Shown in pieces: positions 1 through 10,264 of a DNA stretch of 64,000 bases. The stretch is from contig JAVMKO010000003.1 of NCBI GenBank assembly GCA_032164245.1, positions 43,960,890 through 44,024,889 of the forward strand. The letters are read 5' to 3'. Every line of letters begins with the position of its first letter. Position 1 is the first letter of the stretch. Made by a program: the position numbers and the translations under genes. The notes under the pieces are model-generated. The model worked only from the letters and a program-made list of their open reading frames with translations, was not told where the DNA came from and ran no database searches. Source of the DNA: Sternotherus odoratus (Eukaryota > Chordata > Testudines > Kinosternidae).

Positions 1-719
1 AAATTCACATATCCCAGGTATGAAATTTGTCTTTAATGTTATAGTATAATTGTGTAATATTTTTCTTTAAGGCCTCTTGCAAGAGACCACATTCCATGAG
101 TTGTGAAGTACTGCAACACTCTATTGTGTCATTTTCTGGGTTAGTGGTTAGAAATGAGATTTTGGTATGTAAATCAGGAGTGTTGCAAAAGAGAGCCATA
201 AAGCAATCCTCTCAGATGACTGTTCAAAGAGAAGCCAATTTCTTTTTCGATTTAGTTGAGGACTTACAAAAATATACCATGCAAAAGTAGTATTCATTTA
301 TCTTCTTACTTTAATGATATCATTTTAAGTTCAGATCTCAGGAAAAATAAGACGTTAAGAAAACAGGATGAACAAGTCATTTATAGGGGCCTTTATGATT
401 ATTATCACATCTGTTAGTGGACCAGAGTCTCTGGCCTTCACTATTCATTTGCGCCACTCAGGCAGAACAGAAAATCCAGTCTTAACTCTTACTAAGGATA
501 TTCCCCACATTACCACAGAGCCAAGATAGCTAGCTTCTAAATCACCTTCCTCACAACCCCTATGGAAAGAGCCATTTCATGGGCAAAGAAGTGAGAGGTC
601 TTAGAGGCTGTTGTTAGCTAGCACCACCACGAACTTCTTTAATCTACACCAGAGCAGAAAATCAGGAAGCAGCTACCATCTCCCTGACTGCCCCATCTAT
701 CTGCTTTGGTGCAATAAAA
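1..719. other. Unassigned flank, no feature seen
   Basis: AT-rich non-coding sequence. The only open frames are about 64 codons on both strands and resemble nothing I know. I see no splice-bounded exon, RNA gene or clear repeat boundary. Confidence 0.5.
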
Positions 720-1221
720 CATTAGTTTTCAAACTGGGGTATGCGTACCCCTAAGGGTACATGAGCTCTTATCAGGGGGTATGGGAGAAAAATATTTTAA
801 TGGTGGATAGGGGAGGGGAGTGAAATGACGCACACCTGTGCACTCTTCCCTACACAGGCTCAGGCAGGCAGAGCAAGGGGAAGCAGTGCTGGCCTTACGG
901 ATGGACCACAAGGGACCACACAGGCAGGGTTCCATGGTCAGGGACATGCCATAATCCACAGACAAGGAGTGGGGCAGGTCTGGGGTGCGAGGCTGCATAA
1001 GTGAGCTCAGGGCAATGGGGAGTGGGGAAGCAGCGCTTAATTTTTGCTCTGGGGCAACACTCTCCAGGGCTTATGTGTTGTGTTGCATCATGTTATCCCT
1101 TACAGACCTTTTTTCTTTTCTGTTTTCATAGATATATCATGACCCTATCTCAGATGGAGGTATGCAGTAGACTACATTATTCTGAAAAGGATACACAGCC
1201 TAAAAAGTTTGAAAACCACTG
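720..1221. mobile_element. Non-autonomous hAT-type DNA transposon
   Basis: The left end reads CATTAGTTTTCAAACTGGGG and the right end AAGTTTGAAAACCACTG. These are imperfect terminal inverted repeats of the CAGTGGTTTTCAAAC type common to hAT elements. The 8-bp flanks CAATAAAA and CAGTAGAG agree at five positions and the other three are A/G transitions, as expected of an old 8-bp target duplication. The interior has no transposase, so open frames here are chance. The hAT class is inferred from the ends and duplication length. Confidence 0.65.
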
Positions 1222-1419
1222 CAGTAGAGAATCTGGCTTGTAAAGTCTATGGGACTGATTCGGCTCTCAATTAAATTGATTGAAAAAAATCCTTTGGGCC
1301 AAAAATTCCATTGAGTTCACTAGGGCCAGGATTTCACCTTTTCAATTTGTGATTTATTCCTTACATGGCATTGAAAGATAACATCAAAGCAATCATAACC
1401 GCTGGTGTATGTGGGTGGC

Positions 1420-2155
1420 TGTCATAAGTGTGGAGTGTTGCCTTGCCTGGGTGGGGCTAATGTTACCTGAGAAGGCAGTGTCGTCAGAGCAGTCTGGCTA
1501 GACACAGAGAGCATCCAGGAAGTAAAGTTCAGTTCAATTTGGGCTTTGAATTGACTCAGACCTCTGGTCCAGCCATGGACCTCCAACTTTGTCCTTTCTC
1601 TGTATGACTTCATAACTAGCTAACTATAAGTAAGAATTGTCCTGCATAAAAGCTTTGCATTTGATCTTGGTGTCTCTATCTGTGTAATTAGCAGAGAAGG
1701 GGAGAAGTTAGTTTATGCAAGAAGATTAAGGTTAGGAAATTCTATATCTGTGTAGTGTATTAAGTATATGCTTATTCTCTTTCTTTATTAAACTTTTTAT
1801 ACTCATAAGAATTGTCTGGTGATTCTAGTAAAGTGATCGAGAGAGAGAGACCGGAGTTCTGTGTTGTCTTGCCCTGGGCTATCAAGGGGAGTGATACAGC
1901 GAGAGTACCCTTATCTCTCAGAGAGAGAGAGAGAATGGGGGGTTTGGGGAGTCTGGGTACCCCACTCCAGGGCCTTGGAGATCTACTCAGATGGTGGCAG
2001 CTTGGGGTTCCCCAATTTCCTAACTGGTAGAGTGTGGGATCTGGGGGTGTAGAGAATTAACTTGGCTAGGAAGCAGTTTTGAAGTTAGTTGGTCTGGCAA
2101 AAAAGAGTCCCTTCTCTGTACCCAGGGTTCAGAGAAGGGGGGTGACACTCTTACA
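1420..2155 (+). mobile_element. Solo LTR, family A (TGTCATAAG type)
   Basis: The block starts TGTCATAAG and ends CTTACA, flanked by GTGGC and GTAGC, a 5-bp target duplication with one change. An ATTAAA poly(A) signal lies near 1788. The inner motif GGTGGCAGC near 1994 is shared with the family members at 4.5, 16.5 and 26.6 kb. No gag or pol follows on either side, so this is best read as a solo LTR left by recombination. Short frames inside (for example 1812-2030) are chance. Confidence 0.8.
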
Positions 2156-4490
2156 GTAGCATTGACTCATATTAGATGGTACCATCATAGTACTACTTTA
2201 CCAATCAGATATAAATGCAGTACCTTCTATGGGACCTGAACTAAGGTCTGTTCTAAAGACCAGTCTTCTATAAACATCAGGTAAGCATGTAAAGATTTCC
2301 ATCAACATAAAGAGGGAATTTTTAAAAAATGCCTCTGGTGAATTTAAGATGCATAAAACATTATCCTGCTATAAAGCCCAGTGCTGTAATTTACATAATT
2401 TCTATCAGAAAAACAGGCAGGCAACTTATGAAGCCTGGATAGTAATTACATCTAGTAGTAACATTTGTTATTATTTACTGTCAACGTTAAATAGCAATGA
2501 GCTACTGCAAGAAATTTCTTCTGCAAGAAATAATAAACAAGTGACCAGATCCTCTCATAATAGTATAATATATACTTTAAAACTAGAGTAGGTCAAGTGT
2601 TGCAAAAATAGGAGTCCGAAACATTCATTGAAATTCTGATTTTCTTCTCAGTTCCTTCTTGCTCAGTACCATTTATTATTTATCTAACTATTCATACAAA
2701 ATTATTGTTGTGCTTACAAACATGTGGGAACAAGAGTATTCACTATTCATTCTTGGTTATTTTTCTTCTTGGTTATTTTTATTTTTCTTCTATTCATTCT
2801 ATTCACTATTCATTCTTGGTTATTTTTCTTCTCCAAGTTAGCAGTTTTATTCAGCTACTTGGATAACAAAAAGAATAGCCTATGACTTAGGCCAACAATC
2901 ACACAACCTGAAAGGCAAAGAGTAAGTAGTCAAAGTGAAACATTTGCAAACACCCCATAAATTGAAATGTATTCACATGACGGGTAGGTGAATATCTGTG
3001 AATAACAAATCTCCGCAGAAATCAAGACCAGAGATTGTTGTTTTGCTAAGGTCACCCAGCACGTCTGCAGCAGAAATTGGAACAGTTCTCAAATTGCCTG
3101 ATTCTCACTCCTGTACTTTACCCAGAAGAAAATTGTATAGGAGTTGCACTCCATAAAGCAAAATAACATATAAAGTGACAATGTGTTTAATAACTACAGG
3201 CCTGATCCTGTAAACTCCTGCGCATAGTCTTTGACTTAGACATTGTCCGATTAAGTAGCAGTATCAGTCCATATTTATCTGCATTTGTATTTAACAGTGA
3301 GAAACTCCAAATATGAAATTTTATTACCTGTATTTTTAAATATAAACACAAATTATTCGTAACCCCCCCCACACACACATTGTAGTACTAATAAACATCA
3401 GTGTACTAATACGTCTATATGTATAAAGTGTATAATATGTTTAATATGTCTATATGTTTCCATAAGCGATAACAAAAAATCTTAGAACAGTCTTCTCTGA
3501 ATAGGCTAAGTTAGATATTAAACAATGTTATGTCACCTAGATACTTAAATCTATTCTCTGAACTCTCAGAAGGCCACATTTAATGCCTTTTTTAGCTCAA
3601 GTAGAGCTTGATATCTGTTCAATCAAGTTTGCCTTTCAGGCATTTTTAGAGACACTCACTCATGGTGTCAGCACATACATAATGCTTTGTGTCAGAAAAT
3701 GAAACCACTACAATACAGAATTGCTAAGCTCTTAAGCAGCTATGCAGCCTGCAGTATTTTGAGCAAAAGCCATACTATACAGTTTGTGCTAAAATTCTGA
3801 TTTTAGAAGAATTATGAACAGTTCAATAGTGTTTTTGTGGAACATGGAAATGCACAAAAAGATAAATAGATGTACACATAGTTATGTTATGTTTTCTATT
3901 TATTCAGGTTATTATATGGTACCCTTCCCATTTGTATCTGAGAGCCTTGTTATTAGTATTGCAATCCAGTTATTAAGTGTTGAAATGTTTATGACAAAAA
4001 GGCATGGATCTAGTTATGCAATTGTAGATAGTTTCCATCAGTGATAATCAGTTATTTTTATCAATGACATAAAAAGAATTGGAATTATAGATTCACGGTG
4101 CAGAAAATGTTTGGGGAAAAAACACTGCAGGAATATGTTATATATACTTATTTCAGTACTTTCCAAGTGCACACCCATCTTTATCAGGTTGACTTTCTAT
4201 AACTCCCTGTTCCTTTCCAAGATCTCTGATGCCACATTTCTGTGTAAAATCAAACTTCTTCTGTACTCTGTACAACAATTAAAACAAAAACAAAAAGGTG
4301 GGGGGCAGAAGAGAAACATTCTGTATATACAAGTCAGCATATTTCATGGCATAATATTCCATGTCTTATATAAACAACTTGCTCTGAAGACTCTGTTATT
4401 CTATAATCTTTTGCTTATCTTTGAATACAGTTAATTTTTAGAGCTTCCTCTATCACACCAACATTTATCATGTACGATCTGAGATATCTC
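2156..4490. other. Unassigned AT-rich stretch
   Basis: No exon or RNA gene was recognised. A short A-rich and C-run tract lies near 3360 and a small local duplication at 2737-2832. Open frames up to 107 codons show no recognisable family. Confidence 0.45.
2737..2832. repeat. Local 33-bp direct duplication
   Basis: The 33-bp segment at 2737-2769, beginning TATTCACTATTCATTCTTGG, recurs identically at 2800-2832. A partial copy of its TTCTTGGTTATTTTT part lies between. This looks like replication slippage. Confidence 0.8.
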
Positions 4491-4599
4491 TATGTTAGAA
4501 TTACTGTTTTACCTGTGAAGGATTAACCTGGAGTAACCTGAGAGGGAGATGACATAATCAACCTCAGAAACAAAGGGAGTGTGTTTTTTTAGCTTTGTT

Positions 4600-4757
4600 T
4601 AAAAAACTGGGGGACTGGGGGCCGAGGCGCAGCCAGCAGCCCATCCACTGCGGGAGAGCTGCTGGCTGTGCCCCAGCCCCCATGAGCTTGTGACCCCCCA
4701 GGGAGTGCTTGGTGACCCCCCGGGGGGTCACAACCCCCAGTTTGAGAAACCCTGATC
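4600..4757 (-). repeat. hAT-like terminal fragment with GTGACCCCC repeats
   Basis: The right end, CCCCAGTTTGAGAAACCCTG, is a typical hAT-like inverted end. Next to it are two copies of GGTGACCCCCC-type text arranged around CCCGGGGGGTC. A matching left end is not clear. It lies inside the LTR at 4493-5314, so it is younger than that LTR. Class assignment is weak. Confidence 0.4.
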
Positions 4758-4893
4758 AAATCCAACTCCCTGCTCAAAGCAGGACCAAATCCCATTTTTG
4801 CCCCATATCCCTAAATGGCCCCCTCAAGGATTGAACTCACACCCTGGGTTTAACAGGCCAATGCTAAAAACACTGAGCTATCCCTCCCCCTGA
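4755..4893 (-). mobile_element. Tortoise Pol III (Cry-type) tRNA-derived SINE
   Basis: On the minus strand the tRNA-like head reads GGGATAGCTCAGTG (A box), then GAGTTCAATCC (B box) and TTGAGGGGGCCA. This is the well-known turtle SINE head. The body runs leftwards to the CAAAGCAGGACCAAAT text. It is a retroposed SINE, not a functional tRNA gene, because no cloverleaf can be closed after the B box. Confidence 0.8.
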
Positions 4894-5314
4894 TGTGATG
4901 TAAGTGAGGTGTTCTTTAATTGATTTCTGTACAAGGGGCTTATGCTCCTTCTTTTCCTTTTATTAAAATCTTCCTTTTAACATTCTGTCTGCCTGTTTCA
5001 ATTGGATAGATCCTGGTTTGGATCAGGCAGTCTCACAGAAAGTGAGGGATTTCTTTGTTCTCAAACCTCTCCCAGGTGAAGGGAGGAGATTTGAGAGGTG
5101 GTAAAGAAGGGGGTTCCAATTTACCCAATCTCATGATTTTGGGGGCTTAAATTGGTGGTGGCAGCGTTATTCCAAGTCCAAACTAGAGAAGTTTGGGTTC
5201 TGGGGAAAAGTTTTAACCTAAGCTGGTAAAATAAGCTTGGGGGTTATTTCTTCTTTCATGCGGGGTCCCCACATCTTTACCCTAGAGTTCAGAGTGGGGA
5301 GGCACACCTTGACA

Positions 5315-8187
5315 GGGGCTGATCTCGTTTGCATAGCCACACCCACCCACTCCCCAGCATGAGTCCAGGGCAGCCCAAATGGTCACTTGGGCTGCTGTGG
5401 AAACCCCAGTTTCTCTGTTATTGGGGGCAGGAAAAAACATCTCCTAAAACTCTACCTGAAATAAGCATTTAGGATTACAAAAATTGTAAGTAAAGCAAGG
5501 AGAGGCATTAGATTATCTTTTGGTTTTAGCTTGTGAATTTTCCCTATGTGCAGGCCTAGTCAATGGTAGCTGGTAAATTTACTTTGCATTTTGCACTAAC
5601 CCTTATTATTATTTCCCTTTATGCAGAATCATAAACCAAAGTTAGAAACAAATGTATAAGCTTGACAAATTAATCTCACATTGTTGAAAGTTTCCTGTAA
5701 CACTGTTTGTCTTGTAACCTGTATTCTGGGTCTTTTTTCTATGTAGCATCACTTTTTCTTTGGGTGGTGCAATGGGGTGAGAAGATTGTGGGATTTTCTT
5801 AATTGTGAATTTAGGGCTCAAGAAAAGTGGTATAATGACAGCTCTGGAAGTTGAACTCCGTCATTTAGCTACAAAATAGTGTAACTGAACCTGCTGTAGG
5901 GAGTCATTATGAAATGTGGTGGTACACTGGTGCCTGGTAGCATGCTGAGGGTACCATGGGCAGTGTTGCTACATCTCACAAGTTTATCATGACCTTGGTG
6001 ATTTTTGGGGTGGTTTTTACTTGTCTCATGAAAATACAAAGAAAAGCTGCCAACTTGTGAATTTTCTCTTATTTGAAATGGCTACCATCCCCCATTACTG
6101 TCAGTGATCTAAAGCCAGCAAGATGTCAACCATTACCCTACAGTCCCTCCGGAGGTGGGCCTGAGCCTGTCCCTAATCAAAGGCATGTCCATAGGCAAAA
6201 TCGCTGCTACTTTCTGGGTTGGGATGCTAGCCAGAACACCATTGGTAGACAGGAACTGGGAGGCACAGCAGAGACCATGTAAAAGGAGCATGAGGCAGAT
6301 GTAGGTTTGCAGGAGCATAGGGAGCAGGAGAAGTCTGAGGGGAAAAGTTATGTGAGAAACAGGAAGAGACTGAGAAAGGTGCAGAGGATAGTGATGGGTG
6401 TGAAAGAGGCATAGAATACCCAGGGGCTAGTAGGTAAGGGGCTCCTCGCTGAACAGCCAGTGGGAAGGCTGCATTATGCATGTGTATTTAAAACTGGATT
6501 TTGATCCTGGAAACCACACTGACATTGGGGGGCAGGTGGCTTCCTCCTAAAGCTTCAAAAACCAGGAGGCAAATAACACCTCCCACCCACATCTATTATT
6601 TTTTAGCAAATCTCATTATTTTAAAGCCAGTCCCATGATTGTGAGGGAGGGAGTGTCTGACTTATGATTTCTGTACATGTAACATTGGCAATACTTCATG
6701 AGCTTGGAAACAAGTATTATGCATATTATACTTATTAGCACTAGGTTTTAACCTTTGCTGCAAGTAACAATGAGGATTCCTTTACAAGGGCTGCCAGAAA
6801 TAAAAGGGCTTATATCACAGGTGCACTTACTTTAATGGTTCCATCAAAAAACAGATATGCCCAACAGTTTCCAATCCAGCCTTTGGGGGTTCTCCAGTCT
6901 AAAGGGGAAATAAATGTTGGTAAGGTCCCAAACAACTTTTCAGCCCTGTCTTCTTGCCTGCAGGTCATTGCCGTGTGACTTCTGCTGTGGCTACTGCTGC
7001 TCCCTTGCCAGCAGCAGGGCATGTCTCAGCCCAGCTCTTCAGCCCTCCAGTCCCAGCTGTTAGGCCATCTGTTATCCAAACTTCCTTCTTCAACCAGCTC
7101 TCAGACTGCTACCTCTGGCCTTGCAGTTCTTGTTCTCATGCAACCTTTGCTTCCTTTCTAAGCTTAATTCCCTGTGACCTCAGACTGTACTTCCCTTTCC
7201 TGTACTCTGAGAGATAGAGATCTTCTGGTAGTTAGATTTTGCATAGAGGGTTTTCACAATGCCTGGCTTTGAGCCAGCAGGTTGATTACAAGAGGCACAA
7301 CATCGGCAGAGAATGTCAGTGTCTCCATACTCTTCGGAGCAGGAACTGTCTTTATCATCTATCTACAGTACGTAGCACAATGGGACCTTGATCTCTGTTG
7401 GGTCTTCTAGATGCTACTCTAATACAGGTAACGATGGTGATGATATGTTTTAAAAGCATATTCATCATCTACTTGTGGACAGTCATTTTTAAAGACATAT
7501 CTGCTGGTCATGGTTAACACTAAGGATCACATGGGACTGAGCCAGTCTACTGGGTGCAGGGTGGTGTTTAACAGCGTGTTATTAGTTACGGTTTTCTAAA
7601 ACAGCTCATTATCCCAATGTAACATAAGTCTCAGGAAATCATTTATGTTTGTCCTACAGCTATGCCAATGTGTACCATTGACTCCTTTAAAAAAGTTAGA
7701 AGGTAGAGCCTGAAAGCTTGTTGTAATCAGTGCTGTAGATTTAATTTTAAAAATAATTTTTCTCCACTTTAACTTTTTTCTGATATTATTTTCCATTCAG
7801 CTGCTCCTAATCACTGAAAAAGACAGTCAAGGATGGTAGGGTCAAAATTTTACCTATTATATTTTTCTTACATCTGTTTGTTTTGCACAATCTGTGTAAT
7901 TCCTTCTTTGGTTAATTTTTTCCCCCCCAGATAAATGTTTAGAGCCAAATTCTGCCCTCAGATGATGTAAGAGGGTGATAGAGGTATCTAAGAGCATGGG
8001 CAATTATTTAATTAAAAGTTATCCTTAAAAGATACTGTCCACACCTCTAGTTCATATTCTAAACCTGCTATACAAAATAAAGATTTTGGGAGGCAGGAGC
8101 AAAAATGATTCTTAAGTTTTGTTTTTATTTCTGACAAAGCAGTTGGAAAGTTTTTCACATAAGAGGATGAAAGCAGTTTAGAATTAT
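5315..8187. other. Unassigned stretch with one exon-like or env-like patch
   Basis: Mostly featureless. On the minus strand at about 6826-6902 an open stretch encodes DWRTPKGWIGNCWAYLFF, with an AG-type acceptor before it and a GTAAGTG donor after it. It could be an unrecognised exon or a relic of a retroviral env frame. I cannot decide, so I make no gene call. Confidence 0.4.
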
Positions 8188-8283
8188 CATTATATCTCAA
8201 GAATCAGAGAGGTAGCCGTGTTAGTCTGGAATAGCAGAGTTAACAAAGTCCTGTGGCACCTTAAAGACTAACTATAAAGTTTT

Positions 8284-8326
8284 GAAGCATAAGCTTTCGT
8301 GGGCTAATACCCACTTCGTCAGATGC
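8284..8326 (-). ncRNA. Hammerhead-ribozyme-like core (fold-back copy 1, left arm)
   Basis: The minus strand holds CTGACGA, then a 5-bp stem (GTGGG/CCCAC), then GAAA, then a 3-bp mini-stem AGC/GCT closed by a TTAT loop, then TT at the expected cleavage position. This order is the hammerhead core of the minimal class reported in Penelope-like elements. One extra A sits between CTGACGA and stem II, and I cannot see a helix I partner. Present-day cleavage is therefore not supported. Confidence 0.6.
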
Positions 8327-8332
8327 ATGCTT

Positions 8333-8375
8333 GCATCCGACGAAGTGGGTATTAGCCCACGAAAGCTTATGCTTC
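8333..8375 (+). ncRNA. Hammerhead-like core, mutated (copy 1, right arm)
   Basis: This is the inverted twin of the left-arm core. Stem II, GAAA and the mini-stem are identical, but the conserved CTGACGA box reads CCGACGA. Loss of the U4 equivalent would be expected to kill activity. Confidence 0.5.
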
Positions 8376-8435
8376 AAAACTTTATAGTTAGTCTTTAAGG
8401 TGCCACAGGACTTTGTTAACTCCATTATATCTCAA

Positions 8436-9464
8436 TTTAACGTTGCTGTCCAGCATAATTCTGCTGAAATTTATCTGCCCCAGACCAGTAGTAATCTACT
8501 GAAAAAAATCAGTATCATGATTTCTATTTCTAATTTGATTATTGAATTATGGGAACAAGATCTAAATATAGGATGAGATTCTGTGCTTTGGCGGTAAAAG
8601 GTGCACCACAGAACTCCCAGCCCAGAGGGTAGAGGGGCTATAATGGCTTTATAATGGCCCAGTCCTGGGCTGCTCTAGAGGCTGGAGAGACTCCCACCAT
8701 AATTTAGCCCTAGGAGCCTGTCTAAGTTATGGCAGCCTTGTTCCTAGGCCTGCTCTATGGGTGACAATACTGCCCAGAATCTCAGAAGTTCTGTGTGTGG
8801 TGGCTTCCTCCATAACACACTCATCCCACTCCTGATAGGGGCATTTGCATGTGGACTCTTGGAAGGAAGCCTGACACCTGTCTTCTGCAGTGCATATGCC
8901 AGGGGAAAGTTCTCCTCTGACTGGGTATGAGGGATTTAAGCCCCCTTTATGCCATTCTACCCTTTTACCCAGTATAAAGGGGCAAGGGATAAGGTGAGGA
9001 TCTCGCCCATAAAATTAGCATCTAAGGTTCAGGTAAACAGAGCTGAAGTGTACATATCTGCTGAAGCAGGGCTGTTTTGCATTATTTGCATTATGAAGAC
9101 TATTAATATCTAAATACATGAAACATGCACATGAACCATCTAGAAGAAGTTCCCTACATAGACATCAGCCATAGGAGGCTGGATGAGAACGAAAGCAGGG
9201 GAGCACCATGTAGGCTGAAAGAGGAACATATGTCTGAGCTCCATGCCATTGACCACACAAACAATTATACTTCTGCAAAATCACAATTCCTTCTGCCCTA
9301 TGGAACCTCCCCCATTTGATGTACAAAATTTCAGTACATTTTAGTACACCGATAATTATTCACACATGTTTGTGTTTACAGTGCAAACTATGTTCATCCT
9401 GAATATTAGGTAATATGTAAAAAATACCATCATTATTTTAAAAAATAACATGCCACAGTATATT
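8436..9464. other. Unassigned; possible old interspersed repeat at about 8570-9010
   Basis: The segment from GAGATTCTGTGCTTTGGCGG to GGATCTCGCCCAT is more GC-rich than its surroundings and has the look of an old interspersed repeat. I cannot place it in a class. No coding feature was seen. Confidence 0.3.
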
Positions 9465-10264
9465 TTTTCAAAGGTTCACAAAACACAGGCAAATCTGCAT
9501 CTGCAAATGCAAAGTTCTCTACTTAGGAAGGAAAAATCAATTGCACACATACAAAATGGGAAGTGCCCGCTTAGGAAGGAGAACTGCATAAGGGAAGCTG
9601 GGGGTTGTAGTAGCTCACAAGCTAAATACGAGTCAACGGGGTAACACAGTTGCAAAAAAAAGGCAAACATCATTCTGGGATGTATTGGCAGGAGTGTTGT
9701 AAGCAAGACATGAGAAGTAATTCTTCTGCTCTACTCTCCACTGAGTAGGCCTCAACTGAAGTATTGTGTTCAGACCTGGATGCCACATTTCAGGACGGAT
9801 GTGGACAAATTGGAGAAAGTCCAGAGAAGAGCAATAAAAATGATTAAAGGTCTAGGAAACATGACCTATGAAGGAAGATTGAAAAAATGGGGTTTGTTTA
9901 GGCTGTAGAAGAGCAGATTCAGAGGGGACTTGATAATTTTCAGGTACACACAAAATTGTTACAAGGAAGAGGAAGAAAAATTGTTCTCTAACTTCTGAGA
10001 ATAGGACAAGAAGGAATGGGCTTCAATTGCAGCAAGGGCAATGTAGGTTGGACAGTAGGAAAAACATCCTAACCGTTAGGGTGGTTAAGCACTGGAATAA
10101 CTTGCCTAGGAAGGTTGTGGAATCTCTGTAATTGGAGATTTTAAAGAGCAGGTTAGACAAACACCTGTCAGGGATGGTCTAGATAATACTTAGTTCTGCC
10201 ATGAGTGTAGGGGACTGGACTAGAACACCTCTTGAGGTTCTTTGCAGTCCTATGATTCTATGAT
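9465..10264 (+). mobile_element. CR1 LINE, 3' fragment
   Basis: The segment carries the end of a CR1 ORF2, visible as the conserved stretch around GAGAAAGTCCAGAGAAGAGC, then the short 3' UTR ending CCTATGATTCTATGA, the CR1 3' signature. It is 5'-truncated, as nearly all CR1 copies are, and stop codons break the frame (for example the ORF2 tail near 9900). Confidence 0.9.

Larger units (their letters stand above)
4493..5314 (+). mobile_element. Family A LTR, interrupted by later insertion
   Basis: From 4503 the text TACTGTTTTACCTGTGAAGG matches the U3 of the minus-strand LTR at 26578-27345. From about 4894 to 5314 the R-U5 part follows, with an ATTAAA signal near 4963, the GGTGGTGGCAGCG motif near 5155 and the end CTTGACA. 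Foreign sequence at about 4575-4893 splits it. I could not find a matching 5-bp duplication at the two ends, so the left end may be truncated. Confidence 0.65.
8201..8422. mobile_element. Fold-back retroelement copy 1 (Penelope-like?)
   Basis: Arms 8237-8326 and 8333-8422 are 90-bp inverted repeats around a 6-nt spacer, differing by one base in CTGACGA versus CCGACGA. The insertion is flanked by the identical 13-bp duplication CATTATATCTCAA (8188-8200 and 8423-8435). It begins with GGTAGCCGTGTTAGTCTGG, the usual start of an abundant turtle repeat. Variable-length, long target duplications point to target-primed retrotransposition. The Penelope-like assignment is inference from the hammerhead-like core. 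Confidence 0.75.

Noticed and set aside
4815..4890. tRNA gene
   Set aside because: It has A and B boxes but continues into a SINE body and does not close as a tRNA.
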